Assembly: GCA_964490725.1 (NCBI GenBank) | Contig: CAZBDU010000099.1 | Span: 1 to 20,736 of the forward strand | Direction: 5' to 3' | DNA: 20,736 nt | Source of the DNA: CAZBDU01 sp964490725 | GTDB lineage: Bacteria > Spirochaetota > Spirochaetia > SZUA-6 > DRHE01 | In this document: piece after piece, positions 14,826 to 20,736 of the stretch | Position numbering within the stretch: position 1 is the stretch's first letter | Layout of the letters: the number at the start of each line of letters is the position of its first letter | Program-made: the position numbers and the translations under genes | The notes under the pieces: generated by a model | Told to the model about the DNA's origin: nothing | Database searches by the model: none | The model's input: only the letters and a program-made list of their open reading frames with translations

Positions 14826-15253
14826 CCAGGCCCGGAGCGCCTGCGGGTCTGGGAGGGGCCCGACCGGCGCCGCCCGAAGACGGAGCGGAACAGCCGCAGC
14901 AGGAAGTCCCACAGGCGGCGCCAGAACCCCGGGGTGCGCAGCCGTTCCAGGCGGCTGAGCCCCTCGGAGATCTCGTCGTGGCTGAGGGGATGCCGCTGCA
15001 GGTTCTCCTCCAGCTCGATCTCCAGCTTCTCGGACTCGTCGCTGCGGTCCACCACCACGGCGTTGATGGTGCGCCAGCCCAGGCGCCTGGCAGCCTCCAG
15101 GCGGCGATATCCGGCCATCAGCTCCCCCGCCTTGTTGATCACGATGGGATGAAGCTGGCCGAACCGGCGCATGCTCTCCATCAGGGTGTCGATGTCCCCC
15201 AGGTCCTGACGCACCCGCCTGCGGACGATGACGGAGTCCGTGGCTACCTGCAT
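14822..15253 (-). CDS. Small ParB-like nuclease-domain protein with C-terminal amphipathic helix
   Basis: This 143-aa protein consists mainly of a ParB-N domain (about 5-100): RRVRQDLGDIDTLMESM, FGQLHPIVIN, the phosphate-binding-like GELMAGYRRLEAA (43-55), and IELEENLQRHPLSHDEI (79-95), which matches the ENLQR-xx-L segment of ParB. The KorB-like DNA-binding domain of plasmid and chromosomal ParB is missing. Instead there is GFWRRLWDFLLRLFRSVFG (109-127), an aromatic/basic amphipathic helix likely to sit on the membrane, then a basic tail. ATG 15251-15253 is chosen: it lies four bases after the gcvH stop with GGGAGGA upstream, and the domain starts directly. A longer upstream frame would overlap gcvH. 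It is the last gene of the pbp1A-gcvH operon. It may be a CTP switch rather than a segregation protein, but this is inference. Confidence 0.8.
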   Translation of the reverse strand: MQVATDSVIVRRRVRQDLGDIDTLMESMRRFGQLHPIVINKAGELMAGYRRLEAARRLGWRTINAVVVDRSDESEKLEIELEENLQRHPLSHDEISEGLSRLERLRTPGFWRRLWDFLLRLFRSVFGRRRSGPSQTRRRSGPG

Positions 15254-15257
15254 CGCT

Positions 15258-15653
15258 TCAGCCGTCCTCCCGCCCCCGCTCCTGGACGAGCTCCCTGTAG
15301 GCATCGGCGCTCAGCAGGCCTTCCAGCTCCTGGGGGCGGGTCATCTCGATGGTGAAGATCCACCCCTTGCCCAGGGGATCGGAGTTGACCAGGTGGCAGT
15401 TCTTCTCCTCGTCCAGGAGATCGTTGGTCTGCACGATCCGCCCCGAGACGGGGGCATACAGCTCGCTTGAGGACTTCAGCGAATCCAGAGAGCAGACGGG
15501 CTCTCCCTGGACGACCTCCCTGTTCAGGGCCGGCAGCTCCACGAAGGCGATCTCTCCCAGCTCCTCCTGGGCGAACTCGGAGATACCCACCCGGACACGG
15601 TTGCCCTTCCGCAGCACCCACTGGTGGTCTTGCGTGTACAGGTACTCAGACAT
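15258..15653 (-). CDS. gcvH: Glycine cleavage system H protein
   Basis: This 131-aa protein is full length for the family. It contains the lipoyl-like beta-barrel hammerhead, with HQWVLRKGNRVRVGIS at 10-25, ELGEIAFVELP (31-41) and the lipoylation site LDSLKSSSELYAPVSG (56-71; acceptor Lys60, matching the usual ESVKAAS). H protein shuttles the aminomethyl group between GcvP, GcvT and the lipoamide dehydrogenase GcvL. GAGGAGGGG directly precedes ATG 15651-15653. None of the partner genes lies nearby; instead it sits 21 bases after pbp1A and four before a ParB-like gene, so it may act with partners encoded elsewhere or as a lipoyl carrier in lipoate metabolism. Confidence 0.95.
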   Translation of the reverse strand: MSEYLYTQDHQWVLRKGNRVRVGISEFAQEELGEIAFVELPALNREVVQGEPVCSLDSLKSSSELYAPVSGRIVQTNDLLDEEKNCHLVNSDPLGKGWIFTIEMTRPQELEGLLSADAYRELVQERGREDG

Positions 15654-15674
15654 GACCCCTCCTCATGCCGCTCT

Positions 15675-18155
15675 TCAGTCCAGGAGAGGGTTGCTCTGGC
15701 CGCCGCCCGTCTCCTCCGGGGCGGAGAGCTCGTCCAGCCCCAGCGGGTCCAGATCGGGGGTGGCCGGAGACTGCGGGGCTACGTCTCCCAGCAGGATGGA
15801 GTTCTTGATGCTCTCGCGCAGAGTCGCGTTGCGCTCCGCCTCGTACTTGTGCAGGGTGCAGAACTCCCGCGGCTCGGTGCCGGTCAGGAAGATTTCCCTC
15901 CTGATGCCGTCGGTGCAGTACTCCGTGGGCAGCTGGCCGGAGACGGCGCAGACGTTGACCTCGATCAGCCCGGTGGCCGGGCGGATGAACTCCTCCACCG
16001 GCAGTCCGTCGTCGGCCTGCTTCATGTACTCGGCCCAGGCCGGGCCGGCCGCCGTGGCGCCGGTCTGGTTCACCCCCAGCGAATACCCGCGCTCGTCGAA
16101 CCCGAACCAGACCGCCGTGGCGATCTGGGGGGTGAATCCCACGGTCCAGGCGTCCGACCAGTTCTGGGTGGTTCCGGTCTTGCCGGCAATGGGGCGGCCG
16201 AAGCCGCCCACCCAAGCGGCGGCTCCCCGGAGGGTCCCTTCCTCCACGGTGCTCTTCAGGAGGCTGACCATGATGTAGGCCTCCTGGGGGGTCATGATCT
16301 GCATGCTGTCTCCGGCCCGCATCTGGCGGGCGCGCAGGTCCTTCTCCGGCTCCAGGAGCAGCCTCCCGTTGCGGTCTTCCACGTAGCGGATCGCAATGGG
16401 ATCCACCTCCCGTCCCTGGTTGGCGAAGGTGGCGAACGCGCGGGCCATCTGCAGAGGCGACACCGTGATCACCCCCAGGCCCAGAGGGTACTTGCGCGGA
16501 AAGGTGCTCTCGATCTCCGCCGGATCGGTGATCCCCAGCAGCCGGCTGGCCCTGGAGATGGCGGCGTCGAATCCGATGGTGTCCAGCACCTTCAGGGAGG
16601 GGACGTTCATGGAGTGCGCCAACGCCTGCCGCAGCAGCACCCGTCCCTTCCATTCGCCCCGGTAGTTGAGGGGGATGTAGGGAGTGTTGTCGTCGTTCCA
16701 GAACACCACCGGCGCGTCGATGATCATCGTGGCAGGGGTCACCTTGTGCGCGCTGATACCCGCAGAGTAGTACAGCGGCTTGAACGAGGAGCCCGGCTGG
16801 ACCTTGGCCTGGACCGCCCGGTTGAACTGGTTCGTGCTTTCGAACTTGCGGCCCCCCACCATGGCCAGGATGTGGCCGCTGGACGGCTCCAGGCTCAGCA
16901 GCGCCCCCTCCACCACGGTCTTCTTGGTGCGCTCGGTCTCCTTGCGGTAGCCCACGCGGGCGGCGTACTTGAGATCGTCGAGCCCGAAGAGGGAGGCGGA
17001 CACGTCCAGCATGGGGTTCAGCTCGTCCAGGAACACGCCCACAGCCTGGGACCTCTGCTTCCGGCCTGCGAAGCGAATGTCATCGACGTTGAAGGCCAGG
17101 GACAGCAGGTCCACGATGGGCAGGAAGGTGGAGTCGGCGTACCCCATGCGGGTGCTGGACTGTGCCTGGTGCTGATCGTTGACCCGGGCGATCCACTTCG
17201 CCATGACCCTGTCGGCGATCTCCTGTTTGTCCAGGTCCAGGGTGGTGTGGACCACCAGCCCCTCCTTGTAGAGATCCACCGAGCCCAGCAGCATTTCCTC
17301 GAGCTTCTGGCGGACGAACTCCGAGAAGTAGGGCGCCTTGTCCTCACGCTCGAACCAGGCGGAGGCGATGTTGCTGCGGGTGTAGTCGTAGCTGTCCCAG
17401 TAGTCGGCGAAGGAGGCGTCCGCCTCCTCCTTCGTGGCGTAGCCCAGCTGGACCATCTGGTCCAGGATCTCCCGCTGCATCTTCCTGGCCCGGTTGGGGT
17501 GGTTGATCGGCGAGTACAGGCTGGGATTGGCCAGCTGGATCACCAGCATGGCGGACTCCGCCAGGGTGATGTCCCGCACCGAATGCTTGAAGTAGAACTG
17601 GGAGGCCGCCTCCACCCCGTGGGTGTTGTGGCCGAAGTACATCAGGTTCAGGTAGCGCTCGAGGATCTCCTCCTTGGTGAGCTGGCGCTCCATCTGGATG
17701 GCCCACCACAGCTCCACGATCTTGCGCTTCAGGGATATGTCGGAGCGGTCCGTGTACAGGGTACCGGCAAGCTGCTGGGTCAGGGTGCTGCCGCCGCGGA
17801 AGGTCCGTCCTGTGACGATGTCCCAGAAGGCCTGGAGAATGTAGAGCACCCGGAACCCGTGGTGCTTGTAGAAGTACCGGTCTTCCCGGGTGATCAGCGC
17901 GTCGATCAGGTGACGGGGTATCTCGTCGATCGACACGATCTCCCGCTTCTCGTCGGAGAAGAACTGGGTGATCAGCCGGCCGTTTCGGTCCAGGATCTGG
18001 GTGGGCAGCGCCGGGCGGTGCTCCTCGAGGTTTTCCAGGCTTTCGATGTTGCGCGTGGCCGCCAGGCCCAGCCCCACTCCGACGCCGACCAGAATGGAGA
18101 AGACAAAACCCACCGCCAGCAGGATGGCCGCCGCGGGAGATATGCGTCGCTTCAT
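15675..18155 (-). CDS. Class A penicillin-binding protein (PBP1A type)
   Basis: This 826-aa bifunctional peptidoglycan synthase has a cytoplasmic MKRR start, one transmembrane anchor (about 8-33) and a GT51 glycosyltransferase domain (about 50-230) with catalytic ITREDRYFYKHHG (88-100), RGGSTLTQQLAGTLY and RQLTKEEILERYLN. The transpeptidase domain (about 410-700) carries SSFK (Ser456-Lys459), SMN (515-517) and KTG (659-661). An extra segment of about 90 residues (about 320-410) separates linker and transpeptidase and matches no motif I know. The C-terminus has a Cys-containing tail (NVCAVSGQLPTEYC) and a Pro/Asp/Leu-rich end. ATG 18153-18155 is chosen over an upstream start because the anchor begins there and a consensus promoter ends six bases before it. 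The GT51 text, with GTLYTDRSDISLKRKIVELW, resembles spirochaetal PBPs as I recall them. Confidence 0.95.
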   Translation of the reverse strand: MKRRISPAAAILLAVGFVFSILVGVGVGLGLAATRNIESLENLEEHRPALPTQILDRNGRLITQFFSDEKREIVSIDEIPRHLIDALITREDRYFYKHHGFRVLYILQAFWDIVTGRTFRGGSTLTQQLAGTLYTDRSDISLKRKIVELWWAIQMERQLTKEEILERYLNLMYFGHNTHGVEAASQFYFKHSVRDITLAESAMLVIQLANPSLYSPINHPNRARKMQREILDQMVQLGYATKEEADASFADYWDSYDYTRSNIASAWFEREDKAPYFSEFVRQKLEEMLLGSVDLYKEGLVVHTTLDLDKQEIADRVMAKWIARVNDQHQAQSSTRMGYADSTFLPIVDLLSLAFNVDDIRFAGRKQRSQAVGVFLDELNPMLDVSASLFGLDDLKYAARVGYRKETERTKKTVVEGALLSLEPSSGHILAMVGGRKFESTNQFNRAVQAKVQPGSSFKPLYYSAGISAHKVTPATMIIDAPVVFWNDDNTPYIPLNYRGEWKGRVLLRQALAHSMNVPSLKVLDTIGFDAAISRASRLLGITDPAEIESTFPRKYPLGLGVITVSPLQMARAFATFANQGREVDPIAIRYVEDRNGRLLLEPEKDLRARQMRAGDSMQIMTPQEAYIMVSLLKSTVEEGTLRGAAAWVGGFGRPIAGKTGTTQNWSDAWTVGFTPQIATAVWFGFDERGYSLGVNQTGATAAGPAWAEYMKQADDGLPVEEFIRPATGLIEVNVCAVSGQLPTEYCTDGIRREIFLTGTEPREFCTLHKYEAERNATLRESIKNSILLGDVAPQSPATPDLDPLGLDELSAPEETGGGQSNPLLD

Positions 18156-18161
18156 AGAATT

Positions 18162-18190
18162 ACGATATGGAGAGCACCCTGCTTTGTCAA
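18162..18190 (-). promoter_or_regulatory. Strong promoter of the pbp1A-gcvH-parB-like operon, apparently leaderless
   Basis: On the minus strand a perfect TTGACA (18190-18185), a 17-base spacer and TATCGT (18167-18162). Six bases then separate the -10 from the pbp1A ATG, so the transcript would begin at or beside the start codon. No Shine-Dalgarno sequence lies in those six bases. Confidence 0.55.
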
Positions 18191-18228
18191 GGCGGACCGT
18201 CCGCACGCCCCGCGGGGGCCCGCACGTG

Positions 18229-18258
18229 AAAAAGGCCAGCTCCAGAGGAGCTGGCCTT
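18229..18258 (-). terminator. Rho-independent terminator of the M23/PEGA operon
   Basis: AAGGCCAGCTCC (18232-18243) and GGAGCTGGCCTT (18247-18258) form a perfect 12-bp stem with a three-base loop. Read leftward, the stem ends in a run of five T (18233-18229), as in an intrinsic terminator. It lies between the stop of the PEGA-like gene (18350) and the pbp1A promoter, so it separates the two leftward operons. The plus strand has no T run after the stem. Confidence 0.85.
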
Positions 18259-18264
18259 CGTTAA

Positions 18265-18321
18265 GGTGTCGGTCGTACAATATAGTAAACTGGGAGGGGA
18301 ACTATATTAGGTACCGACACC
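18265..18321 (-). repeat. Long imperfect hairpin, possible small RNA or 3'-UTR element
   Basis: GGTGTCGGT (18265-18273) pairs perfectly with ACCGACACC (18313-18321). An inner helix AATATAGT (18279-18286) pairs with ACTATATT (18301-18308). A small internal loop and a 14-base purine-rich or pyrimidine-rich (by strand) apical loop complete a 57-base structure. It lies directly before the terminator on the minus strand, a hairpin-plus-terminator arrangement common in bacterial small RNAs, but it could simply be the 3' end of the upstream operon message. Confidence 0.5.
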
Positions 18322-18349
18322 CCCATTATCGACAGTGTAACACAAAACC

Positions 18350-19333
18350 TTAGTCTTCAGTAACTATTATATCAAAAACGCAGGAGATATGGTAGTCCTT
18401 TCCGGGCCTGGCGGTGAAACGCTTGCTGAGGCTGTAGTCCCCGATGGTGACGCGCAGAGTGTGCTGTCCCTCCAGCAGGGGCACACCGGCCCCGCGCACC
18501 CAGGGAACCTTCTGCCCGTCCAGAAAGATCTCGGCGCCCAGCGGAGCCTCCAGGAAGAGCGCGCCCTGGCTGGCTTCCAGCTGAACCAGCACCGGGGTGG
18601 TCTTCCCGGATTCCACCGAGAAGGCGGCGTTCACCTCCTTCAGGCCGGGACCCTCCACGTGCAGCTGGTGCACTCCGGCCTCCATCTCCAGCGGACCTCC
18701 GGGCAGCTCAGCGGCGATCCCGTCGATCGTGAGCGCCAGCCGCCCCGGGCTCATTCCCGGAGGATAGCGCACCGTCAGCTCCACGAGCCCCCGTTTCTCC
18801 ACCACGGGCCGGACGGTGAGGAAAAACTTGCGCCCCACCACCGAGTCCGGCACCCCTTTCATCAACGGCACCACCCCCACCAGGAGGGGGAACTCCGCCG
18901 GGTCGAGGGGAGGCTCCACCGTGAAGGAGCCCATCTGCGCGGGCCCGGCCTCCGGGAGGGGCTGTCCCACCGGTACGGTCACGTAGACGCGGTTGAGGTA
19001 CGGCAGGTAGTGCAGGAACGCCCGCTCGCCGGTATACGCGCGGCGATCCGCGGCCGGCTCGGGCCGCACCGACTTGTACACCACCAGGCCGAAGCTGTCG
19101 TAGTAGGCCTTCAGCTGGTTGGAGACCACCAGCTCGATGCGCAGGCCCTGCAGGAAGCGGCTGTCCCCCTCCAGCGTGACGGAGGCCATCTCTTCCAGGG
19201 AGAGCTCGGCGGTCTGCTCGAACTCCGGCTGCACCCGCAGGTGAATCTGGTCCACCACCAGCGCACGAAACCCGTCTCCCCGCAGAGGGGTGAGGCTGCA
19301 GAGCAGGTACAGGATGACGGTTGCTGGCTTCAT
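18350..19333 (-). CDS. Secreted protein with C-terminal PEGA-like domain, function unknown
   Basis: This 327-aa protein has an N-terminal signal peptide (about 1-19, MKPATVILYLLCSLTPLRG). The body is beta-rich with no cysteine-rich or catalytic motif. The region at about 180-250 has an Ig/PEGA-like repeat (RLALTIDGIAAELPGGPLEM and GVHQLHVEGPGLKEV). The C-terminal repeat (about 255-325) is closer to PEGA: ALFLEAPLGAEIFLDGQKV, then PLLEGQHTLRVTIGDYSLSK. PEGA domains are small extracytoplasmic beta-sandwiches often linked to surface proteins. The ATG overlaps the M23 peptidase stop (ATGA, 19330-19333), so it is translationally coupled and last in its operon, followed by a hairpin and terminator. 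I do not recognise the specific family; a periplasmic or surface envelope role is inferred from context. Confidence 0.8.
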   Translation of the reverse strand: MKPATVILYLLCSLTPLRGDGFRALVVDQIHLRVQPEFEQTAELSLEEMASVTLEGDSRFLQGLRIELVVSNQLKAYYDSFGLVVYKSVRPEPAADRRAYTGERAFLHYLPYLNRVYVTVPVGQPLPEAGPAQMGSFTVEPPLDPAEFPLLVGVVPLMKGVPDSVVGRKFFLTVRPVVEKRGLVELTVRYPPGMSPGRLALTIDGIAAELPGGPLEMEAGVHQLHVEGPGLKEVNAAFSVESGKTTPVLVQLEASQGALFLEAPLGAEIFLDGQKVPWVRGAGVPLLEGQHTLRVTIGDYSLSKRFTARPGKDYHISCVFDIIVTED

Positions 19334-20265
19334 GGGCTGTTCCCGCCGGGCAGGGGGAGCAACCGCGCGGGGTCCCTGGTTTCTCCCTGCCGCCGAACCT
19401 CGAAATGCAGGTGGGGCCCGGTGGAGCGTCCGGTGCTTCCCACCCTGCCCAGGATCATACCGGAACGCAGCCGCTGATGCAAGACTGCCAGCACGGAGCT
19501 GAGGTGGCCGTAGACGGTCTGGTACCCCCCCTCGTGGTCCAGGATCACGTAGGAGCCCAGCAGGGAATCCTGGCCGGTCGCGCTCACCACCCCGTCGCGG
19601 GCGGCGTAGACCTCGGTCCCCTCGGGCGCTGCCAGGTCCACCCCCTGGTGGAACTCCGGGCTGCCGGAAAAGGGGTCCTCCCTCATCCCGTATCGCGAGG
19701 TCAGCCTGCCTATGGGCAGGGGGAAGCGGAAGAGGATCCCCAGAAAGAAGGCCCGTTCCACCGGGTGGAAGGAGGATCCGCGGAAGTAGCGGAAGAGCCT
19801 GCGCTCCTGGCCGAACAGCACGGTCACCTCTTCGGAGGGCTCACGGGATGCAGCGCGCACGGAGGCCAGGATCTCCTCGAAGGAGCCGCGGGGTTTCTCC
19901 GCGACGAAGATCCCCGGTTGGTTCGCCACGATGAGTATCTCACGGCGGGCCGCCTCCCCCGGGTTTTCCAGGCCGTTCAGGCTGGCCAGGGTGTCGTAGG
20001 GCAGGTTCAGCCGCGCGGCCAGGCCGAAGAGGTCCATCCCGGCAGGGCGGCGGCAGCGGAACAGCCTGAGCGGAGGGTACTCGACCTCCTTGGAGGCGGG
20101 AGCCCGGCTGGCCGCGCGGTAGTACTCTTGCAGGTCCGCCTGGAGCTGGCGGTAGATCAGGTCCGAAGAGGACAGCCCGGTGATTTCCGGATAGTCCAGG
20201 GCCGAAGCCGGGACGGCCCGGCCCAGCGCCGCGGCCAGCAGGAGCGCCCGCAGGAGGAGCCTCAT
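19330..20265 (-). CDS. Secreted M23 (LytM/NlpD-like) peptidase with LysM-like region
   Basis: This 311-aa protein has a signal peptide (about 1-22, cleavage after PASA) and a LysM-like segment (about 68-117: CRRPAGMDLFGLAARLNLPY, then DTLASLNGLENPGE and REILIVANQ). A C-terminal M23 domain (about 180-300) carries zinc ligands His206/Asp210 (HQGVD), His254 in VYGHL and His285/His287 in HLHFE. All lysostaphin-type metal residues are present, so it is probably an active periplasmic peptidoglycan endopeptidase, unlike degenerate NlpD/EnvC activators. The LysM-like part would bind glycan. ATG 20263-20265 overlaps the stop of the preceding membrane-protein gene, and its own stop overlaps the PEGA-like gene: three genes read as one coupled unit. 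Confidence 0.93.
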   Translation of the reverse strand: MRLLLRALLLAAALGRAVPASALDYPEITGLSSSDLIYRQLQADLQEYYRAASRAPASKEVEYPPLRLFRCRRPAGMDLFGLAARLNLPYDTLASLNGLENPGEAARREILIVANQPGIFVAEKPRGSFEEILASVRAASREPSEEVTVLFGQERRLFRYFRGSSFHPVERAFFLGILFRFPLPIGRLTSRYGMREDPFSGSPEFHQGVDLAAPEGTEVYAARDGVVSATGQDSLLGSYVILDHEGGYQTVYGHLSSVLAVLHQRLRSGMILGRVGSTGRSTGPHLHFEVRRQGETRDPARLLPLPGGNSP

Positions 20266-20595
20266 TTTCGCCTGCGCCGGCCGTAGCGCAGCGCCGCCAG
20301 GCCGAAGAGATAGGCCACAGCCAGGGGGATGGCCGCCGCCGAGTAGCCCTGGCCGAAGAGGAGGAGGATGCCGTATAGCACGATCAGGGCGGCCAGCACG
20401 ATCCCGACGCGGCCCAACGCCGGCAGCAGGCGGCCGCGCAGGAAAGGGGCCAGGCCGCCCGCCCGGCGCACCGCCGCCGCCACTCTCCGCCCCAGCAACG
20501 CCACCAGCAGGGCCCCCACCAGGGCCAGGGCCAGCACGGTGTAGAGCCGGGGGCGGCGTGAGGACAGGTACCAGAGGGGCAGCACCACCGCGGCG

Positions 20596-20597
<2 letters not shown>
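20262..20597 (-). CDS. Membrane protein of unknown function (5' end lost in homopolymer block)
   Basis: About 110 residues of trustworthy C-terminal sequence remain. They include LYTVLALALVGALLVALLG, a basic stretch with RRVAAAVRRAG, GRVGIVLAALIVLYGILLLFG and AAIPLAVAYLFGLAAL, ending in RYGRRRRK. This gives about three transmembrane helices and a strongly positive C-terminus, which favours a cytoplasmic tail. Its TGA overlaps the M23 ATG. The start cannot be seen because the frame runs into a poly-G/poly-C block from 20596; the Gly/Pro-rich residues translated there should not be regarded as protein. No family is recognised. Confidence 0.6.
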
Positions 20598-20687
<90 letters not shown>

Positions 20688-20736
20688 CAAGAATCCTGAC
20701 GAGATCACCGAGGAGGCGGGCAAGAAGACCGACCAG

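Noticed and set aside
15624..18353. A very long plus-strand open frame opposite pbp1A.
   Set aside because: It is antisense to a clear class A PBP, is rich in His/Gln/Val from reading GC-rich codons backward, and has no domain or start signal.

Overview
This window looks like a mosaic contig from an uncultured or environmental bacterium. The right-hand part (about 9.24-20.6 kb) is uniformly GC-rich and densely packed. It carries an envelope/TPR gene set: three membrane-linked TPR proteins, a class A penicillin-binding protein, an M23 peptidase with a LysM-like region, a PEGA-like secreted protein, a solo gcvH and two ParB/sulfiredoxin-fold proteins. The sequence style of the PBP and the TPR/metallophosphoesterase genes suggests a spirochaete-like host, but I infer this from family resemblance only. 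The far left (about 0.14-0.84 kb, end of mutL) has the same GC-rich style. The middle (about 0.87-9.21 kb) is visibly lower in GC and holds unrelated genes. Several joins look artificial: an in-frame TrmH/MutL fusion near base 140, a G/C homopolymer stretch at 4533-4655, and a poly-G/poly-C block at 20596-20687.

Layout. 3-140: fragment of a SpoU/TrmH rRNA 2'-O-methyltransferase, open at the window edge. 141-842 (+): C-terminal endonuclease domain of MutL. 911-2620 (-): oxaloacetate decarboxylase alpha / pyruvate carboxylase subunit B type protein whose biotin-acceptor lysine is replaced. 2835-4532 (+): an unrecognised 565-aa protein that reads as two tandem kinase-like modules, the second with both catalytic aspartates changed to asparagine. 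4703-7400 (-): kdpD (lacking the N-terminal sensor domain) and kdpE, with a possible 34-aa leader ORF in front. 7764-9212 (+): divergent trkH. The kdpD-trkH intergenic region contains a 17-bp KdpE-like box inside an 8-bp inverted repeat, spaced from the predicted trkH start much as in the E. coli kdp promoter. 9253-11754 (-): two coupled TPR genes. 11837-14825 (+): TPR/Mrr-like fusion, metallophosphoesterase and ParB-like gene, tightly packed. 14822-18155 (-): pbp1A-gcvH-parB-like operon. 18232-18321: intrinsic terminator plus a long hairpin. 18350-20597 (-): membrane protein, M23 peptidase and PEGA-like protein, joined by ATGA overlaps.

How the genes fit together. The left-middle block reads as a potassium-homeostasis module in which a KdpDE-type two-component system appears to control a Trk-type transporter instead of KdpFABC. 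The right block reads as envelope biogenesis: peptidoglycan polymerisation (PBP1A), peptidoglycan hydrolysis or septal regulation (M23), and TPR scaffolds anchored to the membrane. The most promising undescribed items are the tandem kinase/pseudokinase protein and the KdpE-box/trkH regulatory arrangement. No rRNA, tRNA, CRISPR array or insertion sequence was seen.
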